The position numbers and the translations under genes were made by a program. 64,000 bases of DNA from Marmoricola sp. OAE513 (GTDB taxonomy: Bacteria; Actinomycetota; Actinomycetes; Propionibacteriales; Nocardioidaceae). The notes under the pieces are model-generated. The model was not told where the DNA came from. It saw nothing but the letters and a program-made list of their open reading frames with translations, and did not search any database. Below are positions 21,873 to 31,447 of this stretch, one piece after another (the stretch's first letter is position 1; every line of letters starts with the position of its first letter). Location: NCBI RefSeq assembly GCF_040546585.1, contig NZ_JBEPOC010000001.1, positions 1,054,001-1,118,000 on the forward strand. Direction: 5' to 3'.

Positions 21873-22544
21873 ATGCCGTCCTCCCCCACCTCCAACGCCG
21901 GCACCAAGGGCGTCGCCCGCGCCGACCGGGAGGCTCAGATCGTCGAGGTCGCGAGCCGGCTCTTCGGCACGTCGGGCTTCGCGGCCACCTCGGTCGCCGA
22001 CGTGGCGCGGGCCGCGGGGATCTCCAAGCCGCTCATCTACAACTACTTCGGCTCCAAGGAGGGTCTGTACGCCGTGTGCCTGCGGCACGCGGCCGGGACG
22101 CTGACCGCCGAGATCGAGCGCTCCTCCGCGCTCGGCGCCGTTGGGCTGGCCCGCGCGGTCGTCACGCTGGACGGCATGTTCCGCGCGCTGGCGCCGCAGC
22201 CCTGGATCTGGCGCCTGGTCTTCGACCCCTCCGCTCCGCGCGACGGGGAGATCGGCCAGATCATCGCCGAGCACGAGGCTCGCATCTTCGTCTTCGGCGA
22301 GGAGGGCGTCGGCGAGCTGCTGCGTCTTGCCGGGAACGACGACCGCGACGACATGCTGGCGATGCGTGCGGTCTGGGAGAACGTGTTCCGCACCCTGGTC
22401 ACCTGGTGGCTGGACAACCCGGGTGTCACGCCGGAGGAGATGACCCAGCGCTGCATCCGGGTGTTCAGCACGGTCTTCGGTGAGATCGTGCTGCCCGCTT
22501 TCCACGACGGCCTAGAGGACCGCGATCTCCTCGCCGGAGCGTGA
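21873..22544 (+). CDS. TetR family transcriptional regulator
   Basis: The 223 residues have an N-terminal helix-turn-helix (about 20-65: 'FAATSVADVARAAGISKPLIYNYFGSKEGLY') and a helical ligand-binding domain. It probably represses the divergent hydroxylase gene at 20874-21800 and its own expression through the palindrome between them. The ligand is unknown; lipid or acyl-CoA is an inference from the target. Its 3' end overlaps the convergent flippase-like gene by 33 bases. Confidence 0.92.
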   Translation: MPSSPTSNAGTKGVARADREAQIVEVASRLFGTSGFAATSVADVARAAGISKPLIYNYFGSKEGLYAVCLRHAAGTLTAEIERSSALGAVGLARAVVTLDGMFRALAPQPWIWRLVFDPSAPRDGEIGQIIAEHEARIFVFGEEGVGELLRLAGNDDRDDMLAMRAVWENVFRTLVTWWLDNPGVTPEEMTQRCIRVFSTVFGEIVLPAFHDGLEDRDLLAGA

Positions 22545-23798
22545 GCGACGGATGGAGAAGGTCAGCCACGGCACGATCTGGAGGAACAGCCCGACGAGCA
22601 GACCCGACACCAACGGGCCTGCAGCGCCCCACTCCTCGGCCAGGACCACGGACAGGACGAGGTTCGCCGGCACGGTGAGCAGCGACGTCGCTGCCACCAG
22701 TCGCGCACCCTTCGGGTCGACCAGGCTCATCGACAACGGCAGCGCCACGGCCTGCAACGTGGTGACGGTGGCGGCCAGCGCCGGGAGCCCGTAGCCGAGG
22801 GAGATCTCGTCGCCGCTGATGACGTTCCCGATCGGATCGGCGAGCACCACCATGAGCGCACTCACCACGAGCGTGCCGCCGACGAAGCCCGCCAGCACCA
22901 GCCTCATCGCGGGGCCTGCTTTGCCGTCGACCCGTGCGCGGGTGTACATGGGCCACAGCGGCTGGGCGGTCGCGACCACGAGGCCGGTCACCGGGGCGAA
23001 GAGCTGGAGCACGAGTGCGTAGCGAGCCACCTCGTCGTTGCTCGAGACATGGCTGAGCACCACCCGGTCCGCGAAGTAGGCGAGCGGGAGGGCGAGGGAG
23101 GTGATCAGCATCGGGATCGCGAGCGACCGGACCCGGGCGCCGGGGTACCGCGCTCGGAACGGTGCGCGGGCGAGCGCGGTCGACCAGCGGAAACCCGTCA
23201 CCCGCTGGCTGAGCGCGAAAGTCCCCCAGTTCACGAGGAAGATTCCCAGCGAGGGGATCAGTATCAGGTAGCCGGCCTCGAGGTCGGTCGTGGTGAGAAC
23301 CCAGACGAACACTGCCGCGAGCACGGTGCTGAACGCTTGCGTCGCGATGGTCAGGTGGTTGCGCCCCGTGGCCAGGAAGGCGCTCTGGCCGAGCCCGGGG
23401 ACGAAGCTGAGCCCGTAGAGAATGATCGCCACGGCGACGTACGCGTTGCCCCCCGAGGCATCGCCGAGCAGGCGGGGCCACAGGTCACCGGCACCCAGTC
23501 CGGCAGAGACCACGCAGACCACGAAGGCCGAGAGCGCGAGCACGCGGACGGCGGTGATGCCGGTGCGCAGGCTGAGGTCGTCGTCGACACCGTGCGCTGC
23601 GATCACCTGCGTCACCGTGGCGCCCGCACCGAGGTTGTTCAGCGGGATCAGCAGCAGCACCGACACGATGAGCGCGTAGCTGCTGAAGGAGTCCTTGCCG
23701 TAGTTCGTGATGATCAGGTGGCTGGCCACCAGTCCCGCTATCCCCTGCGGGATGAACCCCAGGACGCGCGCCAGCGCGCTGTAGACGAGTGCTCGCAT
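22512..23798 (-). CDS. Polysaccharide flippase-like (MOP superfamily) membrane protein
   Basis: The 428 residues are dominated by about 12 hydrophobic helices, with the N-terminal helix pattern 'LARVLGFIPQGIAGLVASHLI' typical of Wzx/O-antigen-type lipid-linked sugar flippases. Loops are short and basic. A role in exporting a surface polysaccharide or lipid-linked precursor is inferred. No glycosyltransferase is adjacent, so the substrate is unknown. It overlaps the TetR gene convergently by 33 bases. Confidence 0.7.
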   Translation of the reverse strand: MRALVYSALARVLGFIPQGIAGLVASHLIITNYGKDSFSSYALIVSVLLLIPLNNLGAGATVTQVIAAHGVDDDLSLRTGITAVRVLALSAFVVCVVSAGLGAGDLWPRLLGDASGGNAYVAVAIILYGLSFVPGLGQSAFLATGRNHLTIATQAFSTVLAAVFVWVLTTTDLEAGYLILIPSLGIFLVNWGTFALSQRVTGFRWSTALARAPFRARYPGARVRSLAIPMLITSLALPLAYFADRVVLSHVSSNDEVARYALVLQLFAPVTGLVVATAQPLWPMYTRARVDGKAGPAMRLVLAGFVGGTLVVSALMVVLADPIGNVISGDEISLGYGLPALAATVTTLQAVALPLSMSLVDPKGARLVAATSLLTVPANLVLSVVLAEEWGAAGPLVSGLLVGLFLQIVPWLTFSIRRSRSGEEIAVL

Positions 23799-23879
23799 CA
23801 GAGGGCGTCAGGTCCGTCGATGTGCACCGGCCGACCCTAGCAGCGCGCACACCCGGCCGAGGTCGTTCGCTCAGACGCA

Positions 23880-23921
23880 CAGCGCGCTGCCGCACCGGTC
23901 TCCCGGTGCGACAGCGCGCTG
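23880..23921 (-). terminator. Strong hairpin downstream of groEL
   Basis: A 19-bp stem closes on a four-base loop just after the groEL stop at 23940. In the minus transcript its one irregular pair is a G-U wobble, while on the plus strand it is a C-A mismatch, which favours function on the groEL transcript. No U-run follows, as is common for actinobacterial terminators. Confidence 0.65.
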
Positions 23922-23939
23922 ATCAGGCTGGTGCGTTGC

Positions 23940-25620
<1,681 letters not shown>

Positions 25621-25627
25621 CGGATGA

Positions 25628-25921
25628 TCAGTTGACGACAGCGAGGACGTCGCGGGCGCTGAGGATGAGGTACTCCCCACCGGCGTACTTGACCTCGGTG
25701 CCGCCGTACTTGCTGTAGATGACCTTGTCGCCGACGCTCACGTCGAGCGGGACCCGGTTGCCGTTGTCGTCGATGCGGCCGGGGCCGGTCGCGACGACCT
25801 CGCCCTCCTGCGGCTTCTCCTTCGCGGTGTCCGGGATGACCAGGCCGGAGGCGGTGGTCTGCTCGGCTTCGAGCGGCTGCACGAGGATGCGGTCCTCGAG
25901 GGGCTTGATGTTGACCGACAC
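25628..25921 (-). CDS. groES: Co-chaperonin GroES
   Basis: The 97-residue lid of the GroEL chamber shows '[23 protein letters not shown]', the mobile loop, and '[13 protein letters not shown]'. The GTG at 25921 is preferred because GGAGG stands eight bases upstream and the family length is then normal; an in-frame GTG at 25942 would add seven residues with a poorer ribosome site. It is the first gene of the groES-groEL operon, and two CIRCE-type palindromes lie 150-210 bases upstream. Confidence 0.96.
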   Translation of the reverse strand: MSVNIKPLEDRILVQPLEAEQTTASGLVIPDTAKEKPQEGEVVATGPGRIDDNGNRVPLDVSVGDKVIYSKYGGTEVKYAGGEYLILSARDVLAVVN

Positions 25922-26068
25922 GTTGTCGACCTCCACTTTCACACTTGTTCGGAATGACTCAGCGTTGGATTTTTCAGCGTTGGATTTTCAGCGTCGGACT
26001 GCACGCTTGAAGTTCTGCGCCTGTCCTCTTCGCACGCCGTCGCGGGGGTCGTACGTCGATCACAGACG

Positions 26069-26095
26069 CTGGCACACTCACGGGGAGAGTGCCAG
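26069..26095 (-). promoter_or_regulatory. Second CIRCE-like palindrome
   Basis: CTGGCAC at 26069-26075 and GTGCCAG at 26089-26095 form a perfect 7-bp inverted repeat. The right side includes GAGTGCCAG, matching a CIRCE half-site, while the left arm has two extra bases. Together with the next site it forms a tandem HrcA-type control region for groES-groEL. Confidence 0.6.
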
Positions 26096-26103
26096 GTCTG
26101 AAC

Positions 26104-26130
26104 TTAGCACTCGACCCAAGTGAGTGCCAA
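26104..26130. promoter_or_regulatory. CIRCE operator (HrcA box)
   Basis: TTAGCACTC, nine bases, then GAGTGCCAA. It matches the CIRCE consensus (TTAGCACTC-N9-GAGTGCTAA) at all but one position. HrcA binds such sites and represses groE genes until heat stress. The site lies between groES and the divergent methyltransferase gene. Confidence 0.92.
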
Positions 26131-26158
26131 CGGCACCCGGGTCGGGAATGATGGCTGC

Positions 26159-27316
26159 GTGGACCTCGACGCGTTTCGCTGGTTGCTGACCGAGCCGGGC
26201 CAGCGTCTCCTCGCCCGGGCGGGCGACGCCGGCGGGGACCCGCTCCGCGCCAGCACGGCCCTGCGGCGCGAGGCGAGCGCCGAGCACGTGGCGGCAGCGC
26301 TCACCCAGGCTGATCTGCGGCGCAGGGGCGCAGCGAAGTTCGGGGCAGACGCCGCGCGGATGTACTTCACCCCCGAGGGGCTCGAGCAGGCCACCCGCGC
26401 GCCGGTCGCTCGCCACCGTGCCGCGCGGCTGACGGCAGCCCGGGTCGGGACCGTGATCGACCTCGGCTGCGGTATCGGCGGCGACCTGCTCGCCACTGCC
26501 GCTGCGGGCGTCACTGCGGCCGGCATCGACCTCGACCCGGTCCGCGTCGAGGTGGCGCGGGCGAACCTGGCGGCCCTGGGCCTCGGCGGTGCCGTGAGCA
26601 TCGCCGACGCGACCGAGGTCGACCACCGCGGGTTCGACGTCGCGTTCGTCGACCCGGCCCGCAGGTCAGCCCGCGGCCGGACGTTCTCGGTCGACGACTG
26701 GACTCCCCCGTGGCCGTTCGTCCAGTCGATGTTCGCGCGCACCGCGTGCGTGAAGGTCGCACCCGGCATCGGCCACGAGCTCGTGCCCGCGGACGTCGAG
26801 GCCGAGTGGGTCAGCGACCACGGCGAGGTCAAGGAGGCTGCGTTGTGGTCAGGCGCGTTGGCGACCACGCGACGGCGCGCGACCGTGATCGGCGACGGTG
26901 GCCTCGCGACGCTGACCGACGAGGACGACGCGCCGGCCGAGGTCCGCGAGGTCGGCGCCTACCTGTACGAGCCCGACGGTGCCGTGATCCGGGCGGGTCT
27001 GGTGACGGCGGTTGCTGCCGGGGTCGGCGGCGGACTGATCAGCGAGCACATCGCCTACGCCACCTCCGACGACTCGTTCCGCACACCGTTCGCCCGCTCG
27101 TACCGGGTGCTCGAGGAGCTCCCGTACAAGGAGAAGCAGCTGCGAGCGGCGCTGCGCGAGCGTGGCATCGGGCGACTGGCGATCAAGAAGCGCGGCGTCG
27201 CGATCGTGCCCGAGGAGCTCCGCAAGCGGCTCGCCCTTGCCGGTGACGCCGAGGGCACGATCGTGCTGACCCGGGTCGCCGACAAGGGCGTGTGCCTGCT
27301 GGTCCAACCGTTCTAG
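26159..27316 (+). CDS. THUMP-like domain class I SAM methyltransferase
   Basis: The 385-residue protein starts with a helical region ('MDLDAFRWLLTEPGQRLLA'), followed by a Rossmann methyltransferase fold with SAM motif 'VIDLGCGIGGDL' and acidic 'GIDLDPVRVEVA', and catalytic-type 'VDPARR'. A C-terminal part ('GIGRLAIKKRGVAI') resembles the THUMP-like RNA-binding region. RNA modification is likely; the exact base is unknown. The GTG at 26159 gives the usual N-terminus; upstream in-frame codons run into the CIRCE palindrome. It diverges from groES, so HrcA binding could affect it. Confidence 0.85.
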   Translation: MDLDAFRWLLTEPGQRLLARAGDAGGDPLRASTALRREASAEHVAAALTQADLRRRGAAKFGADAARMYFTPEGLEQATRAPVARHRAARLTAARVGTVIDLGCGIGGDLLATAAAGVTAAGIDLDPVRVEVARANLAALGLGGAVSIADATEVDHRGFDVAFVDPARRSARGRTFSVDDWTPPWPFVQSMFARTACVKVAPGIGHELVPADVEAEWVSDHGEVKEAALWSGALATTRRRATVIGDGGLATLTDEDDAPAEVREVGAYLYEPDGAVIRAGLVTAVAAGVGGGLISEHIAYATSDDSFRTPFARSYRVLEELPYKEKQLRAALRERGIGRLAIKKRGVAIVPEELRKRLALAGDAEGTIVLTRVADKGVCLLVQPF

Positions 27317-27326
27317 GCGCGACTGG

Positions 27327-28469
27327 CTACTTCCACACCTTCACGTAGTCCACGTTCATGGTGCCGAGCGGCGCCTTGCCGTCGTACTCGTTGCCGGCTG
27401 CACCCATGCCCTGGGTCAGAGCCATGATGTACGGCTTCACGAACGCGGAGTCGCCGGTCGTGTTGGCGAGGCAGAGCTTGCCGTTGACGAAGATCTGGAT
27501 CTTCTTCGCCGACCACTCCAGGGTGTAGGTGTTGAAGACTCCCCGCTGAGCAGCGCAGTTCCACGCCGTGTTGATGCCCGGCAGGTTGCCGTAGACGTCG
27601 GCCTTGTAGTGCAGGAACGGGATCGACAGCGTCGGGTACGACGAGTAGGTCTCGCTGATGTCGATCTCGCCGGCGTAGGGCCAGACGGTGGTGGACGCGA
27701 CCCGGTCGTCCGGCCACAGCCAGAACGCCTCGTGCAGACCCTTGGAGGTCGTCGCCGTGTTCTTGATCCGGGCCTCGAAGCGACCGAACTGCTGCGAGAA
27801 CAACCGGTAGCTGCTCACGCCGCCGCTCGCGAAGTTGGTCGGACCGCTCATGCCGCCGAAGGTGCACGACACCGGGGTGGCGACCTTCTTGACCGAGAGG
27901 TTCAGGCTGCCGCCGGAGACGTTGATCGTGTCGGGCGAGTCGACCAGGCACGCGTGCGCCGCCTGGGTGCCCATCGCGAAGTTCGTCTGCGGCATCCAGA
28001 CCGATCGGTTCAGCGAGGTCCCGTTGAAGTCCTCAGCCAGGGTGCACGACCACGCGGTCCCGTCGGCCTTCTTCAGGACCGCGCCGCACGCGTCGGTCGC
28101 GACCGGGGTAGGCGCGGTCACGGCGGGCGGCTTCACGGTGACGGGCTTGACCGCGACCGCCTTGCTCGCGACCCCGGCCGCGCGGGCGCGGACGACAGTC
28201 AGCACGGGTCCTGCCTTCACCGTGGCCTTGTAGGCGCCCGAGCGGACTGCGGCCTTCTTCACGAGGACCCACCTGCCCGACCGCCTCTGCTCGATGCGGA
28301 CCGCGCGCACCGATCCCTTGGCCTTTCCGGTCACGACGACGGTCGACCCGACGTGGTGCGCGGCCGGGGCGTTCAGCTGAACGCGTCCCTTGGCCTGCGC
28401 CGGCGCTCCGAGGACCAAGGTCCCCGTCAGTCCCACCACCAGAGCTACGAAATACTTCATGTACTTCAT
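27327..28469 (-). CDS. Secreted glycoside hydrolase family 16 protein
   Basis: This 380-residue protein has a signal peptide (about 1-27), an N-terminal beta-rich region of about 85 residues with Lys/Arg/Val-rich repeats, a Pro/Thr linker, then a GH16 domain (about 130-380). The catalytic motif is 'GEIDISETY' with Glu268, Asp270 and Glu273. GH16 enzymes cut beta-1,3 or mixed beta-glucans, agar or related polymers; which is not visible. The ATG at 28469 has a GGAGGG site about nine bases upstream; a second ATG lies nine bases downstream. An AT-rich stretch lies upstream near 28560-28650. Confidence 0.92.
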   Translation of the reverse strand: MKYMKYFVALVVGLTGTLVLGAPAQAKGRVQLNAPAAHHVGSTVVVTGKAKGSVRAVRIEQRRSGRWVLVKKAAVRSGAYKATVKAGPVLTVVRARAAGVASKAVAVKPVTVKPPAVTAPTPVATDACGAVLKKADGTAWSCTLAEDFNGTSLNRSVWMPQTNFAMGTQAAHACLVDSPDTINVSGGSLNLSVKKVATPVSCTFGGMSGPTNFASGGVSSYRLFSQQFGRFEARIKNTATTSKGLHEAFWLWPDDRVASTTVWPYAGEIDISETYSSYPTLSIPFLHYKADVYGNLPGINTAWNCAAQRGVFNTYTLEWSAKKIQIFVNGKLCLANTTGDSAFVKPYIMALTQGMGAAGNEYDGKAPLGTMNVDYVKVWK

Positions 28470-28661
28470 TTCTCGATCCCTCCCAGGGGTGGAGGTCGAG
28501 AAAAACAGCCCGCGATCCTCATGATCCACGGGTCCTGCTACGACGGGCCCACCCCAATCGATGAGTCCAGATTAGGGTGAAATGTCCGATTTGTCACTAT
28601 CGAGAGTTTAGAAAGTTTTGTGCTATTTGCGTGTTTTGCCTGAATCGGACTAGACCGTCGT

Positions 28662-28693
28662 GGGACCAGGCTCCCAGAAAGGACCCTGGTCCC
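28662..28693 (-). terminator. Hairpin downstream of the SRPBCC gene
   Basis: GGGACCAGG at 28662-28670 pairs with CCTGGTCCC at 28685-28693, a perfect 9-bp stem. It lies 16-47 bases beyond the stop of the SRPBCC gene, a suitable place for a terminator. No clear U-run follows. Confidence 0.55.
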
Positions 28694-28708
28694 GGACGTC
28701 GGGCCTGC

Positions 28709-29203
28709 TCAGTCCCCGCTCTCGCCGGCGAGGACGGCGTCGAGCTTCTCGTAACCCTCGACGATGCCGTGCTCCATCCCGCTGGCGACCATCGCGTCCC
28801 GCTCCTCGACGCTGCTGCCGATGCTGCGGTTCACCAGGCGGGTCCGGCCGTCGGGCAGCGCCTCGAAGGTCGCGATCTCCAGGGCCACGCTGTCCGGGGC
28901 GCCGGCGTACGTGAACGTCTGGACGATCCGCTCGCCCTCGCGGATCTCGTGGAACGAGCCGTAGAACTCGAAGACGTCCTCGCCGCGACGGTGGGAGTAG
29001 GCCCACTCGCCCCCACGGCGCGCGTCCCACCGGTCCACGGTCATCTCCAGGTCGCGCGGGCCCAGCCAGAGCTTGAGCATCTCGGGGTCGACGTGCGCAC
29101 GGAAGACCTGCTCGGGCGTCGCGTCGAACTCGCGGGTGATGTCGATCCACGGCACACCGGCCGGGGCGTCGATCGTGGTCTCGTGCTTCGCAATGGTGGT
29201 CAT
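28709..29203 (-). CDS. SRPBCC (AHSA1-like) family protein
   Basis: The 164-residue protein has a START/Bet v1-like hydrophobic-pocket fold of the AHSA1 type, with 'ITREFDATPEQVFRAHVDPEMLKLW' and the C-terminal 'GMEHGIVEGYEKLDAVLA'. Ligand and role are unknown for most members. The ATG at 29203 has GAAGGAG upstream and overlaps the ArsR stop (ATGA), so the two genes are one translational unit. This pairing is widespread in actinobacteria. Confidence 0.9.
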   Translation of the reverse strand: MTTIAKHETTIDAPAGVPWIDITREFDATPEQVFRAHVDPEMLKLWLGPRDLEMTVDRWDARRGGEWAYSHRRGEDVFEFYGSFHEIREGERIVQTFTYAGAPDSVALEIATFEALPDGRTRLVNRSIGSSVEERDAMVASGMEHGIVEGYEKLDAVLAGESGD

Positions 29204-29559
29204 GATGCTCCTTCGATCTTCTGGGGGTTGGCGTCGCTCATCCCGGCCAGGACGTCGTCCAGGCGTCGGTAGCGTTCCTCGGCCTGCTGCCGGTAACGCT
29301 CGATCCACTTCGTCATCAGGTCGAACACCTCCGCTTCCAGGTGCACCGGCCGGCGTTGCGCGTCTCGCGTGCGCGTGACCAGGCCGGCGTCCTCGAGCAC
29401 CTTGAGGTGCTTGGAGACCGCTTGCAGCGAGATCTCGTACGAGGCGCCGAGGTCGCTCACCGTCGCATCACCGTCGGTGAGCCTGGCGACGATGTCACGC
29501 CGGATGGGGTCGGCGAGCGCGCTGAACACTCGGGACAGCTGGTCATCCGCTGAAGGCAC
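29200..29559 (-). CDS. ArsR family winged-helix regulator
   Basis: The roughly 119-residue repressor contains a winged helix: 'RVFSALADPIRRDIVARL', recognition helix 'DLGASYEISLQAVSKHLKVLEDAGLV' and wing 'RDAQRRPVHL'. No metal-binding cysteine motif is seen, so the signal may be protein or ligand based. The GTG at 29559 is preferred because AAGGAG lies seven bases upstream; another GTG two codons earlier is too close to that site. It is co-translated with the SRPBCC gene and probably autoregulated. Confidence 0.92.
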   Translation of the reverse strand: MPSADDQLSRVFSALADPIRRDIVARLTDGDATVSDLGASYEISLQAVSKHLKVLEDAGLVTRTRDAQRRPVHLEAEVFDLMTKWIERYRQQAEERYRRLDDVLAGMSDANPQKIEGAS

Positions 29560-29576
29560 GGGCACTCTCCTTATTC

Positions 29577-29588
29577 AACCTTTTGGTT
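29577..29588. promoter_or_regulatory. Candidate ArsR operator AACC-N4-GGTT
   Basis: The plus strand reads AACCTTTTGGTT just upstream of the ArsR start, in an AT-rich promoter-like stretch. It is a 4-bp inverted repeat around four T. Autorepression is the inference. Confidence 0.45.
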
Positions 29589-29618
29589 TAGTAAGGATTG
29601 CTCGAGGTCCTCCCGTTG

Positions 29619-30827
29619 TCAACCCCGCGGTTGAACGGCGGCCAGCAGCTGCTCGACGCGGTCTGCCGCGGTGGTCGCCCCGCCCGCTCGGCGGGACGCC
29701 TCGGCGAGTCCGGCCGCAGCCCGCTCGAAGGACGGGTCCGCCAGGATCTGGTCCAACGCCGCTCGCAGGGACGAGGCGGGGACACCTCGGTACGGCGAAC
29801 GGTCGCCGACGACGAGACCGGCTCCTAGCTGGGCGACCCGTCGCCCGTTGATCGCCTGCTCCATCGTCTGCGGCACCACCACCGTGGGCACCCCGAAGTG
29901 CTGCCCCTCCCCCACGCTGTTCATCCCGCCGTGCGTGATGAACACGTCCGCCGCGTCGAGCACCTCCAGCTGCGGCACGAAACCGCGGACCACGAAGTTC
30001 TCCGGAACCGGCCCCAACGAGCTCAGGTCGGTGCTCCGGCCGGCCGACAGCAGGAACTGGGCCGGGTAGCCGTCGAACGCCGCGAACAGCTCGCGGTAGA
30101 AGTCGAGGTTGGTGTTGTAGATCGTGCCCAGCGAGACGTAGACCAGGGGCTGGTCCGACCTGACCGGGCGCCAGTCCTGCGTGCCGGCGGCCTCCGGGAC
30201 GACGACGGGGGGTCCGACGAGCGCGAACTCCTCCCCCGGCGCCGCGCCGGGGAGCTGGAACTCGGGTGTGACGAACCGGATGTTGAGGTCACCCTTCGCG
30301 GGGAGCGGTGCGGCCGGGAGCTGCACGTCGGGGAAGGCGTCGTGCAGCCGCTTCTTCGCCTTCTTGCGCGCCCTGGAGGTGCGGAGCACGCTCCCCAGGA
30401 ACCGCAGCATGTCCCGGCGGGTGGTCTCCGCCTTGCCCCCCGGGGCGAAGGTGGCCACCGTGACCGCGGTCGGCGAGCTGGTGACCTGGGTGGCGACCCA
30501 GGCCCAGAGCACCATGGCGTCGAACATGACCAGGTCCGGGGACTCGCGCTCGATCTCGGCGACGCAGAACGGTGCGAGACGCGCGCTGTACTCCAGCAGG
30601 ATCAGCTCGAGCGGCCCGTAGTCGCTCGCCGCGGCGGTCAGGTCCGCACCGCTGACGCCGGTCGGGTAGTCGGCGTAGGTCGACCCGGTGCGCTCGATCG
30701 CGGCGCGGTAGTCCTCGGTGCAGTACATGGTGACCTGGTGACCCCGGCGGACCAGCTCGGCGGCGACCGGCAGTGCGGGCCCGATGTGCCCCTGCGCGGG
30801 CGGGTTGAAGTACAGGATCTTGGCCAT
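29619..30827 (-). CDS. Macrolide-type glycosyltransferase (GT1, MGT family)
   Basis: The 402 residues have a GT-B fold. The N-terminus 'KILYFNPPAQGHIGPALPVAAELVRRGHQVTMY' is the acceptor domain, and the C-terminal 'FITHGGMNSVGEGQHFGVPTVVVPQTMEQAING' is the nucleotide-sugar motif of UGT/MGT enzymes. Members glucosylate macrolides or other lipophilic small molecules, often as detoxification. The ATG at 30827 shares one base with the stop of the MBL gene (TGATG), so it is coupled to the mycothiol-dependent formaldehyde genes. The acceptor is unknown. Confidence 0.88.
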   Translation of the reverse strand: MAKILYFNPPAQGHIGPALPVAAELVRRGHQVTMYCTEDYRAAIERTGSTYADYPTGVSGADLTAAASDYGPLELILLEYSARLAPFCVAEIERESPDLVMFDAMVLWAWVATQVTSSPTAVTVATFAPGGKAETTRRDMLRFLGSVLRTSRARKKAKKRLHDAFPDVQLPAAPLPAKGDLNIRFVTPEFQLPGAAPGEEFALVGPPVVVPEAAGTQDWRPVRSDQPLVYVSLGTIYNTNLDFYRELFAAFDGYPAQFLLSAGRSTDLSSLGPVPENFVVRGFVPQLEVLDAADVFITHGGMNSVGEGQHFGVPTVVVPQTMEQAINGRRVAQLGAGLVVGDRSPYRGVPASSLRAALDQILADPSFERAAAGLAEASRRAGGATTAADRVEQLLAAVQPRG

Positions 30828-31447
30828 CACGAACCGCCGGGTCCGAGGTGCTCCCGTTCGGCGCCGATGGTCGTGTCGTCCCCGTGCCCGGTGTGCACGA
30901 CCGTCTCGTCGGGCAGCGCGAACAACCGCTCCCGGATCGACTCGACGATCACACCGGCGTCGCTGTACGAGCGCCCGGTCGCGCCGGGTCCGCCCTGGAA
31001 CAAGGTGTCGCCGGTGAAGACGCAGCCGAGCTCCTCGGCGTACAGGCACACGGCGCCGGGCGCATGGCCCGGGGTGTGCAGCACCTTCAGGGTGGTGCCG
31101 CCGACGGTGAGGTCGAGGCCGTCGGAGAGGTCGACGTCCCAGAGCTCGTCGGTGTGGGTCAGCTCCCAGAGCACCTTGTCGGCCGGGTGCAGCAGGATCG
31201 GCGCCATCGTGCGTTCGCGCAGGGCGGGGGCGACCCGGACGTGGTCGTCGTGCGCGTGCGTGCACACGATCGCCTTCACCTTCCGGTCCCCCACGACCGC
31301 GAGGATGCCGTCGACGTCGTGCGGCGCGTCGATGACGATGCACTCGTGGTCGTCACCGACGACCCACACGTTGTTGTCGACGTCGAAGGTCTCGCCGTCC
31401 AGGCTGAAGGTGCCCGAGGTGGTGCCGTGGTCGACGCGGGCCCCCAT
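30827..31447 (-). CDS. MBL-fold metallo-hydrolase beside mscR
   Basis: This 206-residue glyoxalase II-like protein has the metal motif 'CTHAHDDHV', 'HTPGHAPG' and 'FTGDTLF', a binuclear zinc site. Genes like it commonly follow mscR in actinobacteria. Hydrolysis of S-formylmycothiol, the product of the formaldehyde dehydrogenase, is the likely role, but it is inferred from context. Start and stop are each joined to the neighbours by TGATG overlaps. Confidence 0.88.
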   Translation of the reverse strand: MGARVDHGTTSGTFSLDGETFDVDNNVWVVGDDHECIVIDAPHDVDGILAVVGDRKVKAIVCTHAHDDHVRVAPALRERTMAPILLHPADKVLWELTHTDELWDVDLSDGLDLTVGGTTLKVLHTPGHAPGAVCLYAEELGCVFTGDTLFQGGPGATGRSYSDAGVIVESIRERLFALPDETVVHTGHGDDTTIGAEREHLGPGGS

